From assembly GCA_945952045.1 (NCBI GenBank), contig CAMFHE010000001.1:386041-450040 (forward strand): a stretch of DNA of 64,000 nucleotides, in the 5' to 3' direction. Position 1 is the first letter of the stretch. The number at the start of each line of letters is the position of its first letter. The DNA comes from an uncultured Rhizobium sp. (GTDB taxonomy: Bacteria; Pseudomonadota; Alphaproteobacteria; Rhizobiales; Rhizobiaceae). Shown here in pieces: positions 8,047 to 15,553 of the stretch. Both the position numbers and the translations under genes were made by a program. The notes beneath the pieces were generated by a model. The model saw nothing but the letters and a program-made list of their open reading frames with translations, did no database searches and was not told where the DNA came from.

Positions 8047-9060
8047 TCAATAGGCAACCTTCTTGTAATAGCGACGCGTGGTCAGAGGATGGTTGCGCAT
8101 CACTTCGAGATGGGCGCTGATGCGTTCCAGAACGGTGGCGAGCAGCACCGGCGAGATCAGGGCTCGAACATCGGCGGAAATGCCCGGCAGTTCGAAATCG
8201 GCGGTGTCGAGCACGGTCAGCTTGTCGGTATAGTTCGGAGCGAAATTCTCGATGCGCTCGGCAAGCGGCCGCAGCGCGTCTTCGCCCTTGAACAGGATGA
8301 CGCTGACGCCCTTTTCGACCAGTTCCAGCGTTCCATGGAAGAAGTCGGAACCATGCACCGGGCGGGTGCGGATCCACTGCATCTCCTCGAGAATGCACAT
8401 GCCGTAATAGAAGGCTTCCGGCCAGACATTCCCGGCGCCGGTGATGATGTGGTAATTCGAACCGGCGAGGATCTTGGCAAAACCCTCGGCCTTGGGCTCA
8501 TAGGCGCGCTTGACTTCGAGGAGCAGCGACGGCAGCGAGACCAGTTCGGAGACGATACGCTCATAGCCGTCGATTTCACCGCGCGCGTTCAGGATCGCCA
8601 GCGCGATGAACAGCGATTGCAGGTAGAAGGATTCGCAGGACGTGTCGTCCTCGGCGAAATTGACGAAGACATGGTCGCCGCCCTTGCCGAGCGGGGTTTC
8701 CTCATGGCCGACCAGCGTGATGACGGTCGCGCCGATTTCCTTCAGCTTCGCCAGCAGCGCCACGCTTTCCTTGGTCGTGCCGGAAAGCGAGGGCATGACG
8801 ACGATGGATTTTTCGGTGAGATTGGCCGAGCCGGTCATCACGATTTCGGCCGGCATGTCGATGAAGGCAGGAAAGCGCGAGCGGCGCTGCAGAAGCTGTG
8901 CGGCCGGCTGCATCAGGATGGCGGCGCCGCCGGTGCCGAGGAAAAAGATGCTGTCCGCGCCCTTGGCAAGGCAGGTGCCGATGACGGCGTCGAGTCGCTT
9001 CTGCAAGGCGACGGCGCCCGACTGGATGCGGAGGAATCTCTGTTCGTCGAAGTTCAGCAT
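8047..9060 (-). CDS. SIS-domain sugar-phosphate enzyme, fructoselysine-6-P deglycase (FrlB)-like
   Basis: The 337-aa protein has two SIS domains. The first contains FFLGTGGAAIL and the phosphosugar-binding Ser/Thr loop SLSGTTKES (about residues 91-99); the second begins around YHIITGAGNVWPEA. The C-terminal HPLTTRRYYKKV closely matches the tail of FrlB-type deglycases, which split 6-phosphofructosyl amino acids into glucose 6-phosphate and the amino acid. Together with the kinase at 7151 it forms the two-step FrlD/FrlB route. It is transcribed away from the GntR regulator gene, and TTGTAAGACAA lies about 50 bp upstream of its ATG. Another SIS-type aldose/ketose-phosphate activity is possible. 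Confidence 0.82.
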   Translation of the reverse strand: MLNFDEQRFLRIQSGAVALQKRLDAVIGTCLAKGADSIFFLGTGGAAILMQPAAQLLQRRSRFPAFIDMPAEIVMTGSANLTEKSIVVMPSLSGTTKESVALLAKLKEIGATVITLVGHEETPLGKGGDHVFVNFAEDDTSCESFYLQSLFIALAILNARGEIDGYERIVSELVSLPSLLLEVKRAYEPKAEGFAKILAGSNYHIITGAGNVWPEAFYYGMCILEEMQWIRTRPVHGSDFFHGTLELVEKGVSVILFKGEDALRPLAERIENFAPNYTDKLTVLDTADFELPGISADVRALISPVLLATVLERISAHLEVMRNHPLTTRRYYKKVAY

Positions 9061-9108
9061 GGCGTGTCTCTCGGTGGCCGGGCGACGTGGGTGTCGCGTT
9101 CGCTAATG

Positions 9109-9119
9109 TTGTAAGACAA
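9109..9119. promoter_or_regulatory. Probable GntR operator before the SIS gene
   Basis: TTGTAAGACAA is an inverted repeat (TTGT-N3-ACAA) that differs by one base from TTGTCAGACAA at 9220-9230. It lies 49 bp upstream of the SIS gene start, placed to control the minus-strand unit. Confidence 0.55.
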
Positions 9120-9219
9120 CTGACATCATTGCCGGTGCGTGTCAAGGCGCAGCGCCAAATCGAAATCCCGTCGCCGGCTGTCGTCGCTCGTGGTCCCACC
9201 ACCCTTGACCCAACAAAAT

Positions 9220-9230
9220 TTGTCAGACAA
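9220..9230. promoter_or_regulatory. Probable GntR operator before its own gene
   Basis: TTGTC-A-GACAA is a perfect 5-bp inverted repeat, 37 bp upstream of the regulator's TTG start. The same motif occurs at 9109-9119 and, with one change, at 3027-3037. Autoregulation is usual in this family. Confidence 0.6.
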
Positions 9231-9267
9231 GAAGAAGATTGCGACAACCAGCATATGAGGCAATCCC

Positions 9268-9999
9268 TTGGAGGAGCCCCTTCGCGATTCCCGCACTCTT
9301 GCCGTTCAGCTCCGTGACCGGATCGCGGATCTGATCCGTTCCGAAGGCCTGAAGCCGGGCGACAAGCTGCCGACCGAGGCGCAGCTGACCCAGCGCTTCA
9401 AGATTTCCCGGCCGGCATTGCGCGAAGCGCTGAAACTGCTGGAGCAGGACGATATCATCTATGTCGAGCATGGCCGCGGCCGGTTCGTGTCGGCGCTGTC
9501 TGCGGTGCAGGTCGATCGACCGATCACCGTGTTCGAAAGCGTCACCGATATGACGCGGCATTATGGCTACAAGCCGATCAACAAGGTGCTGTCGATTTCG
9601 GAAGAGAAGCCGGACAAGCGGCTGGAGGAAGACCTGCAACTTGCGGAGGGCGAGCGTGTCATCCGCATCGAGCGGCTGCGGCTGCACGACGATGCGCCGA
9701 TCCTCTATTGCGTCGATTATGTGCCGCGCAGCATCATCCCGACGCGGCTGTTCGATATCGATTGGAGCGGCTCGCTGATCGCGCTTCTCGATACCTATCG
9801 CAACCGGCCGCGCATGTCCTCCGCCACGGTTTCGGCCGTCATGTTGCCGCAGGATGTGGTCGAACGGCATGATCTCGGCGATTTCGGGCCGGCGTTGCTC
9901 ATCAAGGAAATCTGTTTCAACGCGGCCGGCGTTCCGGTCAACTACGCCATCGACTATCATCGCGGCAGTCATTTCTCCTTCAGCCTGATGCGCAAATAG
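9268..9999 (+). CDS. GntR-family transcriptional regulator, HutC/FrlR-like (UTRA domain)
   Basis: The start is TTG at 9268, with TGAGG about 8 bp upstream; the ATG at 9255 is out of frame. The 243-aa protein has an N-terminal winged helix (KLPTEAQLTQRFKISRPALREALKLLEQ, then VEHGRGRFVS) and a C-terminal UTRA effector domain that binds small sugars or amino acids in HutC-type regulators. It lies between the two arms of the Amadori-type locus and next to two TTGTnAGACAA sites. It probably represses the SIS/kinase and transport operons until the phosphorylated or free inducer binds. Confidence 0.87.
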   Translation: MEEPLRDSRTLAVQLRDRIADLIRSEGLKPGDKLPTEAQLTQRFKISRPALREALKLLEQDDIIYVEHGRGRFVSALSAVQVDRPITVFESVTDMTRHYGYKPINKVLSISEEKPDKRLEEDLQLAEGERVIRIERLRLHDDAPILYCVDYVPRSIIPTRLFDIDWSGSLIALLDTYRNRPRMSSATVSAVMLPQDVVERHDLGDFGPALLIKEICFNAAGVPVNYAIDYHRGSHFSFSLMRK

Positions 10000-10005
10000 C
10001 CATCT

Positions 10006-10926
10006 TCAGCGGTTCTTGAACACCGTGCAGGGCACGCCTGCTGCGTGGATGGCGGCGCAGAGCTTTGTTGCCTCGGCCCGGCTTTCACGGCCGATGCGGC
10101 CCGCATAGCGCAGCCGCGAACCGAAATTTCCGCCGCGCTGGCGCACGACCAGCGCGCGCTCGGCATTCAGCGGCGGCGGCAGTTTCAGGATCGCCAGATT
10201 GAACAGCCGATCGACGACCGCCGGATTGTAATGCGCGGCCAGTTGCACGCCCCAGGGCGCCCAGTCGGCGGATTGCGACAGGAAGGGCTCACGCATGCGG
10301 CGCGTCTCGGCCAGCGTTTCGCAGGCCTGACGGAACGGCATGTCCTTGGCCAGATCGGGTGCGGCGATATCCGGCGGGTTGTCGCGCCAGGTTTCGACGA
10401 ACGCGCCGGTGATCATGAAGACATAGTCGCGGGTTTCGATCGGCAGGCGGTTGGTCGACAGAAAGCGGCGCAGCCCGTCTTCGCCGGCATTGTAGGCGGC
10501 GGCCGCGAGCCCCAGATTGCCGAACCGGCCCCGGAGATCGCTGAGATAGGCGGATGAGGCATCCAGTGCCTCGATAACGTCAAAACTGTTTCCCAACCCC
10601 CGCAGCCTGGCCGTCCCGGGCATGAATTGCGCAATGCCTTCGGCCCCCTTGGGACTGACGGCTTCCGGACGAAACAGGCTTTCGCGCCAGATCAGCCGGG
10701 CAAAGAAGGCCGGTGGAATGTTGCGTGTCGTGGCGAAATGATCGATGACTGCGCAGAGATCGGCGTTGAAGCGATCCTTGCGGATGCAGAGCGGATGATT
10801 GCCGTCGAAGCCCCGGTAAAGGCAGGCATCCTGGTCCGCATTATCGTTTGCGAAGGCGGGAACGGTCGCCGCCGCCAATGCGAAAACGGACAGAAGCGCC
10901 GCGAAACATGCTGCCGTCTGTTGCAA
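10006..10926 (-). CDS. Lytic transglycosylase (SLT family) with signal peptide
   Basis: A TTG start at 10926, about 9 bp after an AAAGGA element, gives 306 aa with a clean signal peptide ending at VPAFA. The frame runs open further upstream without a better start. The SLT domain shows LIWRESLFRPEAVSPKGAEGIAQFMPGTA, where the Glu of WRES is the catalytic acid, and AAAAYNAGEDGLRRF. It should cleave peptidoglycan in the periplasm, releasing anhydromuropeptides. A C-terminal region of about 70 residues (RYAGRIGRESRAEATKLCAAIHAAG) looks like an SPOR-type glycan-binding repeat. It lies downstream of the hydrolase and flippase genes and may help polymer export through the wall. Confidence 0.85.
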   Translation of the reverse strand: MQQTAACFAALLSVFALAAATVPAFANDNADQDACLYRGFDGNHPLCIRKDRFNADLCAVIDHFATTRNIPPAFFARLIWRESLFRPEAVSPKGAEGIAQFMPGTARLRGLGNSFDVIEALDASSAYLSDLRGRFGNLGLAAAAYNAGEDGLRRFLSTNRLPIETRDYVFMITGAFVETWRDNPPDIAAPDLAKDMPFRQACETLAETRRMREPFLSQSADWAPWGVQLAAHYNPAVVDRLFNLAILKLPPPLNAERALVVRQRGGNFGSRLRYAGRIGRESRAEATKLCAAIHAAGVPCTVFKNR

Positions 10927-11029
10927 GGCGACCGGTCCTTTCAATCTCGGGGCGAGCCGAGTTAAACACAGGAGCGGGTTGCGGCTCAACAGCGGATTAT
11001 AGGCACCGCCGCCAGCTGTCCGGAATTGA

Positions 11030-12832
11030 TCACGGCGTTGTCGGCGGAAATTGAAGAGCCATGGTTTCGATTTCCTGGCGATACGCTGAGCGCGCATGTG
11101 GTTTCGTCATGTTGCGATCGGCATCGGGCACGAGGGTCAGGCGCGCATTCGGATATTTCGAAAGCTTGGCGCCATCGGCGCCAAAATGGTAGGAAAAATG
11201 GTGCAGCCCGACATCGTTGTCGCGATACATCAGCACCAGTTCCGCCGCATGCGCCTGAATCGCTTGCAGAGCGCCATGCACTTCTCGGCCTTCCCGCGAC
11301 AGGCCGGGCAATGCCGCCGCAAGTGGGCCGGCAAATTCCAGCATTCGCTTGCGCACGAAACGGAACGTGTTCAGCGCGGCATATTTGAGATTGACGTCGC
11401 CACGGAAGATCTTCTTCCAGGTTTCCGCCTTCAATGCCTTGGAGCCGTAGGAGCTCAGGCGCTGCGGCGAAAACTGCAGCCATTCGTCGATCGACTGGCC
11501 GGGATCCCAGAACAGCGTATAGGCATTGACGACGACGATGCCCTTGACGCGGCGATCGCGCGCGGCGGTGCGAAATGCCAGATATCCGCCGCTGCAACGT
11601 CCGGTCAGCACGACCGGCCCGAGGCCGCGGCTTTCGATGAAATCGATCGCCGCTTCGCAATCGCGATGCTGGGCCTCGGAATAGATGATCTGCCGCGGCA
11701 CTCCTGCAAGTGGCGGGCTGTCTGCGACATTGGCGGGATCGAAGCGCAGAGAGGCGATGCCCTTTGCGGCAAAGTGCCGGGCGGCCAGCGCCGTAATGCG
11801 TCCCCAGCCCGAGGCGCGTTCATAGGCGGTGCTGAGCAGAATGACGGTCGCGCCCCGGCGTCGACCATCGGCCGGCTCGCAGAGAATGCCATACAGGCGC
11901 TCGTCTTGACCGAAGCGGACCGGCGTTTCGACGAAACCGTCGCTGCGCAAAGGGAGCGACGGGACCGAGAGGCGGGGAGGGTGGGTGGCCGCAAGGGTGG
12001 TGGATTTCCGGCCGATCCTGCCGATCCAGTCAATGATGGTGCCAAGCATGGCGAGCGGCGGCTGCGATGTCGACAGGTCATGGACAAGCTCCGAGTAACC
12101 CTCATAGGGAACGAGTTCGACCTTGGCTCCGTGGCCGCGAAGCTGCTCCACCAGATCGGTCTCTGCCGGCGGGGTATGCCGGCTTGCCAGTAGATAGTGA
12201 GATACGCGTGACTGTTGCGCGCGGCCAAGTTTCAGGTTCTTGATATCGGCAATCAGTCGATCCGGCAGGGCGACACCGCCAAAGACGAGATTGCCGCCCT
12301 TCTTTTCCGGCGCTTCCTCTATCATCTGCGCCCAGATCGACATTTCGCGGACATAGGCGCGGCCGGAAACGGCCGGCGCCAGAAGCGCGATGCCGCTGAC
12401 ATGGTCGGCGTCGGCGAAGGTCTCGCAAGCCAGCGAAGCGCCGATCCCATGGCCGATAATGACGAGATCGGTCATGCCAGAGAGGCGGCGCAAGGTATCG
12501 GCGGCGTTTTCGAGCGCGTTGCGCCATACGGACAGGCCGGCATCCGCATCGCTGAAATCAAGGGCATCGCCCGTGCCGGGATAATCGAAACGCAGGCTGG
12601 CGATCCCGGCCTCCGACAGTGCCTCGGCCAGGACGCGCCAGAATTTTCGCGTACACATGTCTTCATAGCCCCAGGGGCTTGCAAACAGGACGGCAATATC
12701 GGTCTGGAGGCCGGGCTTTGCGGCCTGGAACAGCCCGATCGTATCCGCAAATGCGACCGGGCGTGCAACGGAGCCGGATTCGCCCTGGACGATGGGGGTT
12801 GCGCCGTATCGATCGGAAATCAATATAGTCAT
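11030..12832 (-). CDS. Tandem alpha/beta-hydrolase fusion protein
   Basis: The 600-aa protein holds two alpha/beta-hydrolase domains. Domain 1 (about 40-270) has LRFDYPGTGD and the elbow GHGIG (127-131), where Gly129 stands in place of the nucleophile Ser. Domain 2 (about 300-590) has LRFDPANVADS and the elbow GRCSGG (411-416), which puts Cys413 in the nucleophile position, as in dienelactone-hydrolase-type enzymes. The two halves resemble the pair of separate hydrolases seen in exosortase/exopolysaccharide clusters. It lies 62 bp downstream of a flippase gene on the same strand. A role in trimming or acyl modification of an exported polysaccharide is inferred; the substrate is unknown. Confidence 0.75.
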   Translation of the reverse strand: MTILISDRYGATPIVQGESGSVARPVAFADTIGLFQAAKPGLQTDIAVLFASPWGYEDMCTRKFWRVLAEALSEAGIASLRFDYPGTGDALDFSDADAGLSVWRNALENAADTLRRLSGMTDLVIIGHGIGASLACETFADADHVSGIALLAPAVSGRAYVREMSIWAQMIEEAPEKKGGNLVFGGVALPDRLIADIKNLKLGRAQQSRVSHYLLASRHTPPAETDLVEQLRGHGAKVELVPYEGYSELVHDLSTSQPPLAMLGTIIDWIGRIGRKSTTLAATHPPRLSVPSLPLRSDGFVETPVRFGQDERLYGILCEPADGRRRGATVILLSTAYERASGWGRITALAARHFAAKGIASLRFDPANVADSPPLAGVPRQIIYSEAQHRDCEAAIDFIESRGLGPVVLTGRCSGGYLAFRTAARDRRVKGIVVVNAYTLFWDPGQSIDEWLQFSPQRLSSYGSKALKAETWKKIFRGDVNLKYAALNTFRFVRKRMLEFAGPLAAALPGLSREGREVHGALQAIQAHAAELVLMYRDNDVGLHHFSYHFGADGAKLSKYPNARLTLVPDADRNMTKPHARSAYRQEIETMALQFPPTTP

Positions 12833-12894
12833 GGCGTTACGGGCTCTTGCGGCAGGCCAGAGACGAAAAGGCGGTATGTCCGGTCGTCGTCATC

Positions 12895-14256
12895 CTATTC
12901 CGGCACAGGACGCTTGCGCAGAAGGCGGAACATCGAGGCGTCGAGGTCAGTCAGGGACTGGTCCGCCTTGCGGAAGGCGATTGCCTGCACCGCATAGATG
13001 ATGGCGCTGGCGATAACCGCTCCCGTGATGCCGAAATGCGGCACCAGCGCAAACAGTGCAAGGCATCGCAGCAGCACACCCATGGCGGTGATCAGGAGGT
13101 AGCGGCCCTCATGGCCCGAGAGCATCAGCGCAAGCGTCGAGGCGCGCGTGGTGCCTGCGGCTGCGGTCCCGAGGCAGAGGATAAGCAATTCCGGGAAATA
13201 CTGGGTGTAGCTCTCGTTGATGACCCAAAGCGCGAAATAGCCACCAACGGCGATGCCGAGCAGGCCCATGACGGTGAAGAAGCCCATAATCCAGGCGAGA
13301 TTGTCGAGCATCTTGTCCAGCGCCTTGCGCTCATCCCGATAGTAGAGTGCGGGAAGGTGCTGCGTGGCGAACAGGTTGACCGCATCCGCCGCCGCGGCAA
13401 ACAGATTGGCGAAACGAACCGTGACGAAATAGGCGCCGGCAACCGTCGGATCCATCAGGAAGCCGATAATGATGACGTCGATATACTGGTTCGTCGCTTC
13501 CAGCGATGCGGTCATCCAGAGTTTGCCCGAGCGGGGAAGCCACTGGCGAAACTCGAAAATGGCGCGCACCGTGCCGAAGCCCGGAAACAGCCTGACGATA
13601 CGGCGGCGGATCATCCAGAGCTGCAGAATGAGCGCGACGAACGCGCCGCAGGCCAGCATCAGGAAGACTTTTGCGATTGCCGCCGGCGTTCCGGTCATCA
13701 GGCACATGCTGAGATAGACGATCGGCGGGATGCCGACGAGTGCGAAGCTGAGGCCGTCGGCATAGACCGTGCCGCGTTCGGTGCGCACCAGATGGATGCA
13801 GATTTGCAGAGGTCCGGAGGCGATCAGATAGGCAAGCACGGTCAGCGCCGTCGTGTGGTCGACATAGGTCAGCGCCCAGGGCCAGAACAGCGACGTCGCA
13901 ATCAGCGAGCCCATCAGCGCGGCAAAGAAGGTGAACAGCAATGCGCCCTTGAGGCGCGCGGCGTCCGCATTCACCTTCATCTCGTTCCAGATCCGCAAGA
14001 CGAAGGGTTCCTGGCCGACGGCGGCGACGATGTAAAGCAGGCTGGCGGCGGAATAGAGGATGGAATAATGGCCGAAGGCATTGGCTTCGAGAGCACGCGC
14101 CGCGAGCGTGATCAACGTGAAGTTCAAGGTCAAAGCCATCACCTTGATGGCCACGGCCGTCACCATGCCCGAGATATCGCGGCGCTTGAGCAGCGAACGC
14201 AGCCTTTGAGACAGCGGAGAACGCCCTGCCGCCGGCGCGACCGTATCATCGGACAT
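12895..14256 (-). CDS. Polysaccharide flippase-like membrane protein (Wzx/MATE-like fold)
   Basis: The start at 14256 follows GGGAG and gives 453 aa, the usual flippase length. An upstream in-frame extension lacks membrane character. About 12 to 14 hydrophobic segments are visible. Typical features are an amphipathic N-terminus, then MVTAVAIKVMALTLNFTLITLAARAL and the late segment LILCLGTAAAGTTRASTLALMLSGHEGRYLL. Proteins of this type flip lipid-linked oligosaccharide units across the inner membrane. It is the first gene of a unit with the tandem hydrolase and perhaps the lytic transglycosylase. No glycosyltransferases lie nearby, so it probably serves a pathway encoded elsewhere. Confidence 0.8.
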   Translation of the reverse strand: MSDDTVAPAAGRSPLSQRLRSLLKRRDISGMVTAVAIKVMALTLNFTLITLAARALEANAFGHYSILYSAASLLYIVAAVGQEPFVLRIWNEMKVNADAARLKGALLFTFFAALMGSLIATSLFWPWALTYVDHTTALTVLAYLIASGPLQICIHLVRTERGTVYADGLSFALVGIPPIVYLSMCLMTGTPAAIAKVFLMLACGAFVALILQLWMIRRRIVRLFPGFGTVRAIFEFRQWLPRSGKLWMTASLEATNQYIDVIIIGFLMDPTVAGAYFVTVRFANLFAAAADAVNLFATQHLPALYYRDERKALDKMLDNLAWIMGFFTVMGLLGIAVGGYFALWVINESYTQYFPELLILCLGTAAAGTTRASTLALMLSGHEGRYLLITAMGVLLRCLALFALVPHFGITGAVIASAIIYAVQAIAFRKADQSLTDLDASMFRLLRKRPVPE

Positions 14257-14667
14257 GCGCAACTCCCGCGGCCAAACCGTCGATCGTCGAAACGCCGGGC
14301 AAACGCTGCGCCAGCCAAAGCATTGACGGCATCCCATTCCTCCTTGCATCGCAGCGCGGCGCATCGGCGAGGATGCGAATTCATTCCCCTCTGTTCCATC
14401 ATGGACCATCTTGCAGGGACAATGAAACCAGACTGCCCCTGATCTATAGAAGATGCATCGGCCCAAAACGTAAACGCCGTTGGGAATGTTAGCGCGAAGG
14501 TTAACAGTCCGGAATAGGCATCCTTCAAATTGCCCATACCTAGAGTCCACGCCACCGACGTATGCCTGCCGTGACCGATGCGACGTCGGCAGGCAGGCGA
14601 CAGACGCCGACATGGAGGTCGTAAGGCGCCAGGATCGAGGCGCGAGGGTTTGAATGTTCGCCAATTT

Positions 14668-14687
14668 ATTCACCCAAATGGTTGACT
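14668..14687. promoter_or_regulatory. ArsR-type operator 1, overlapping the -35 region
   Basis: ATTCACCC-AAAT-GGTTGACT is an inverted repeat of the same consensus as the second site (ATTCAMCC-N4-GGKTGAAT), with one mismatched pair at the right end. The right arm contains the probable -35 TTGACT (14682-14687). Binding here would block RNA polymerase. Confidence 0.7.
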
Positions 14688-14709
14688 AATCTCCATCGAT
14701 CTATATATT
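14682..14709 (+). promoter_or_regulatory. Sigma-70-type promoter of the ArsR-AHSA1 operon
   Basis: TTGACT (14682-14687), a 16-bp spacer and TATATT (14704-14709) make a good housekeeping promoter. Transcription would start near 14716, giving a leader of about 13 nt with AGGG (14718-14721) as SD before the ATG at 14729. Confidence 0.65.
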
Positions 14710-14726
14710 CAACCTACAGGGTGAAT
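14707..14726. promoter_or_regulatory. ArsR-type operator 2, overlapping the -10 and transcript start
   Basis: ATTCAACC-TACA-GGGTGAAT is an inverted repeat with 8-bp arms that differ in a single pair. Its centre is 39 bp from the centre of operator 1, so both sites face roughly the same side of the helix. It ends 2 bp before the ArsR start codon. Confidence 0.72.
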
Positions 14727-14728
14727 AA

Positions 14729-15064
14729 ATGCACGATGATGTTCTGTCACAGATTCTGAAGGCCGCGGGCGATACCACGCGGCGCAAGATACTCACGCTC
14801 CTGGTTCAGGAAGGCGAAATGAGGGTGACGGCGCTTGCCGGGCATTTCGACATGTCGCTCAATTCCGTTTCCAAGCACATCAAGGTTCTTGAGGAGGCGG
14901 GGTTGGTCACCCGTCGGACCTTGGGCCGGGAACATTTCATCGCGGCCGAACTCGAACCGCTGCGGATAACGCAGGCCTGGTTCGCCGAACTGAAGTCGAT
15001 TTGGGAACTGCGCCTCGATGCGCTTGAAAACCTGCTTGTTGATGAGGATAAACGAGATGACTGA
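14729..15064 (+). CDS. ArsR-family winged-helix repressor
   Basis: The 111-aa protein shows the ArsR fold: ILKAAGDTTRRKILTLLVQ, then the recognition helix region MSLNSVSKHIKVLEEAGLVTRR. No CxC metal motif is present in the DNA-binding helix, which fits the AHSA1-linked subgroup that does not sense thiophilic metals. It overlaps the AHSA1 gene by 8 bp. Two near-identical inverted repeats cover its promoter, so it very likely represses itself. Confidence 0.9.
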   Translation: MHDDVLSQILKAAGDTTRRKILTLLVQEGEMRVTALAGHFDMSLNSVSKHIKVLEEAGLVTRRTLGREHFIAAELEPLRITQAWFAELKSIWELRLDALENLLVDEDKRDD

Positions 15065-15485
15065 GCTGGAACTGACCGTCAGCCGCAAGATCGCGGCATC
15101 CCGCGAACGCGTGTTCAACGCGTGGCTCTCGCCGGAAACGCTTGCAAAATTCATGCAGCCGCCGTTCGACGGCAGCAAGCCCGCCCGGGTGACCACGGAT
15201 AAGGTCAAGGGCGGGCGCTTCTCCATCGTGATGATTGCCGATGGGCGCGAGATCCCCCATGCCGGCACCTATCTTGCAATCGATCCCCATGCCCATCTGT
15301 CCTTTACCTGGGAATCGCCCCACTCCCTCGATGACAGTGTCGTCACCATCGATTTCGTCGCCGTCGATGCCGGGACCACGGAAATAACCCTTAGGCAGGT
15401 GAAATTCCGCAGCGAGGAAGCCCGCAACGGTCACATTGGCGGATGGAACGCCATTCTGGACAAGCTGGAGACCGTCCTGGCCTGA
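15057..15485 (+). CDS. SRPBCC/AHSA1-domain protein
   Basis: The ATG at 15057 lies within the end of the ArsR gene, giving 142 aa. The sequence follows the START/AHSA1-like fold: LTVSRKIAASRERVFNAWLSPETLAKFMQPP, a central GRFSIVMIADG strand, LSFTWESP, and a C-terminal GGWNAILDKLETVL helix. Such proteins bind hydrophobic small molecules. Pairing with an ArsR regulator is a common arrangement in rhizobia, but the ligand is rarely known. Co-translation with the regulator is indicated by the overlap. Confidence 0.87.
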   Translation: MTELELTVSRKIAASRERVFNAWLSPETLAKFMQPPFDGSKPARVTTDKVKGGRFSIVMIADGREIPHAGTYLAIDPHAHLSFTWESPHSLDDSVVTIDFVAVDAGTTEITLRQVKFRSEEARNGHIGGWNAILDKLETVLA

Positions 15486-15553
15486 GGGGTGGGGATCGAT
15501 TGAGATGTCAGCCTGCATGGCGAGGGCATAATCCGCTCGTCGCCATGCAGGTT

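Larger units (their letters stand above)
14257..14728. other. 472-bp divergent intergenic region (flippase / ArsR)
   Basis: No gene is convincing here. The right end carries the ArsR-operon promoter and two operators. The middle holds an unexplained hairpin: TGCCTGCCG (14563-14571) pairs perfectly with CGGCAGGCA (14587-14595) around a 15-nt loop. It has no T-run on either strand. The flippase promoter must be in the left part, which is AT-richer (about 14430-14530), but no clear hexamers were found. Confidence 0.4.
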
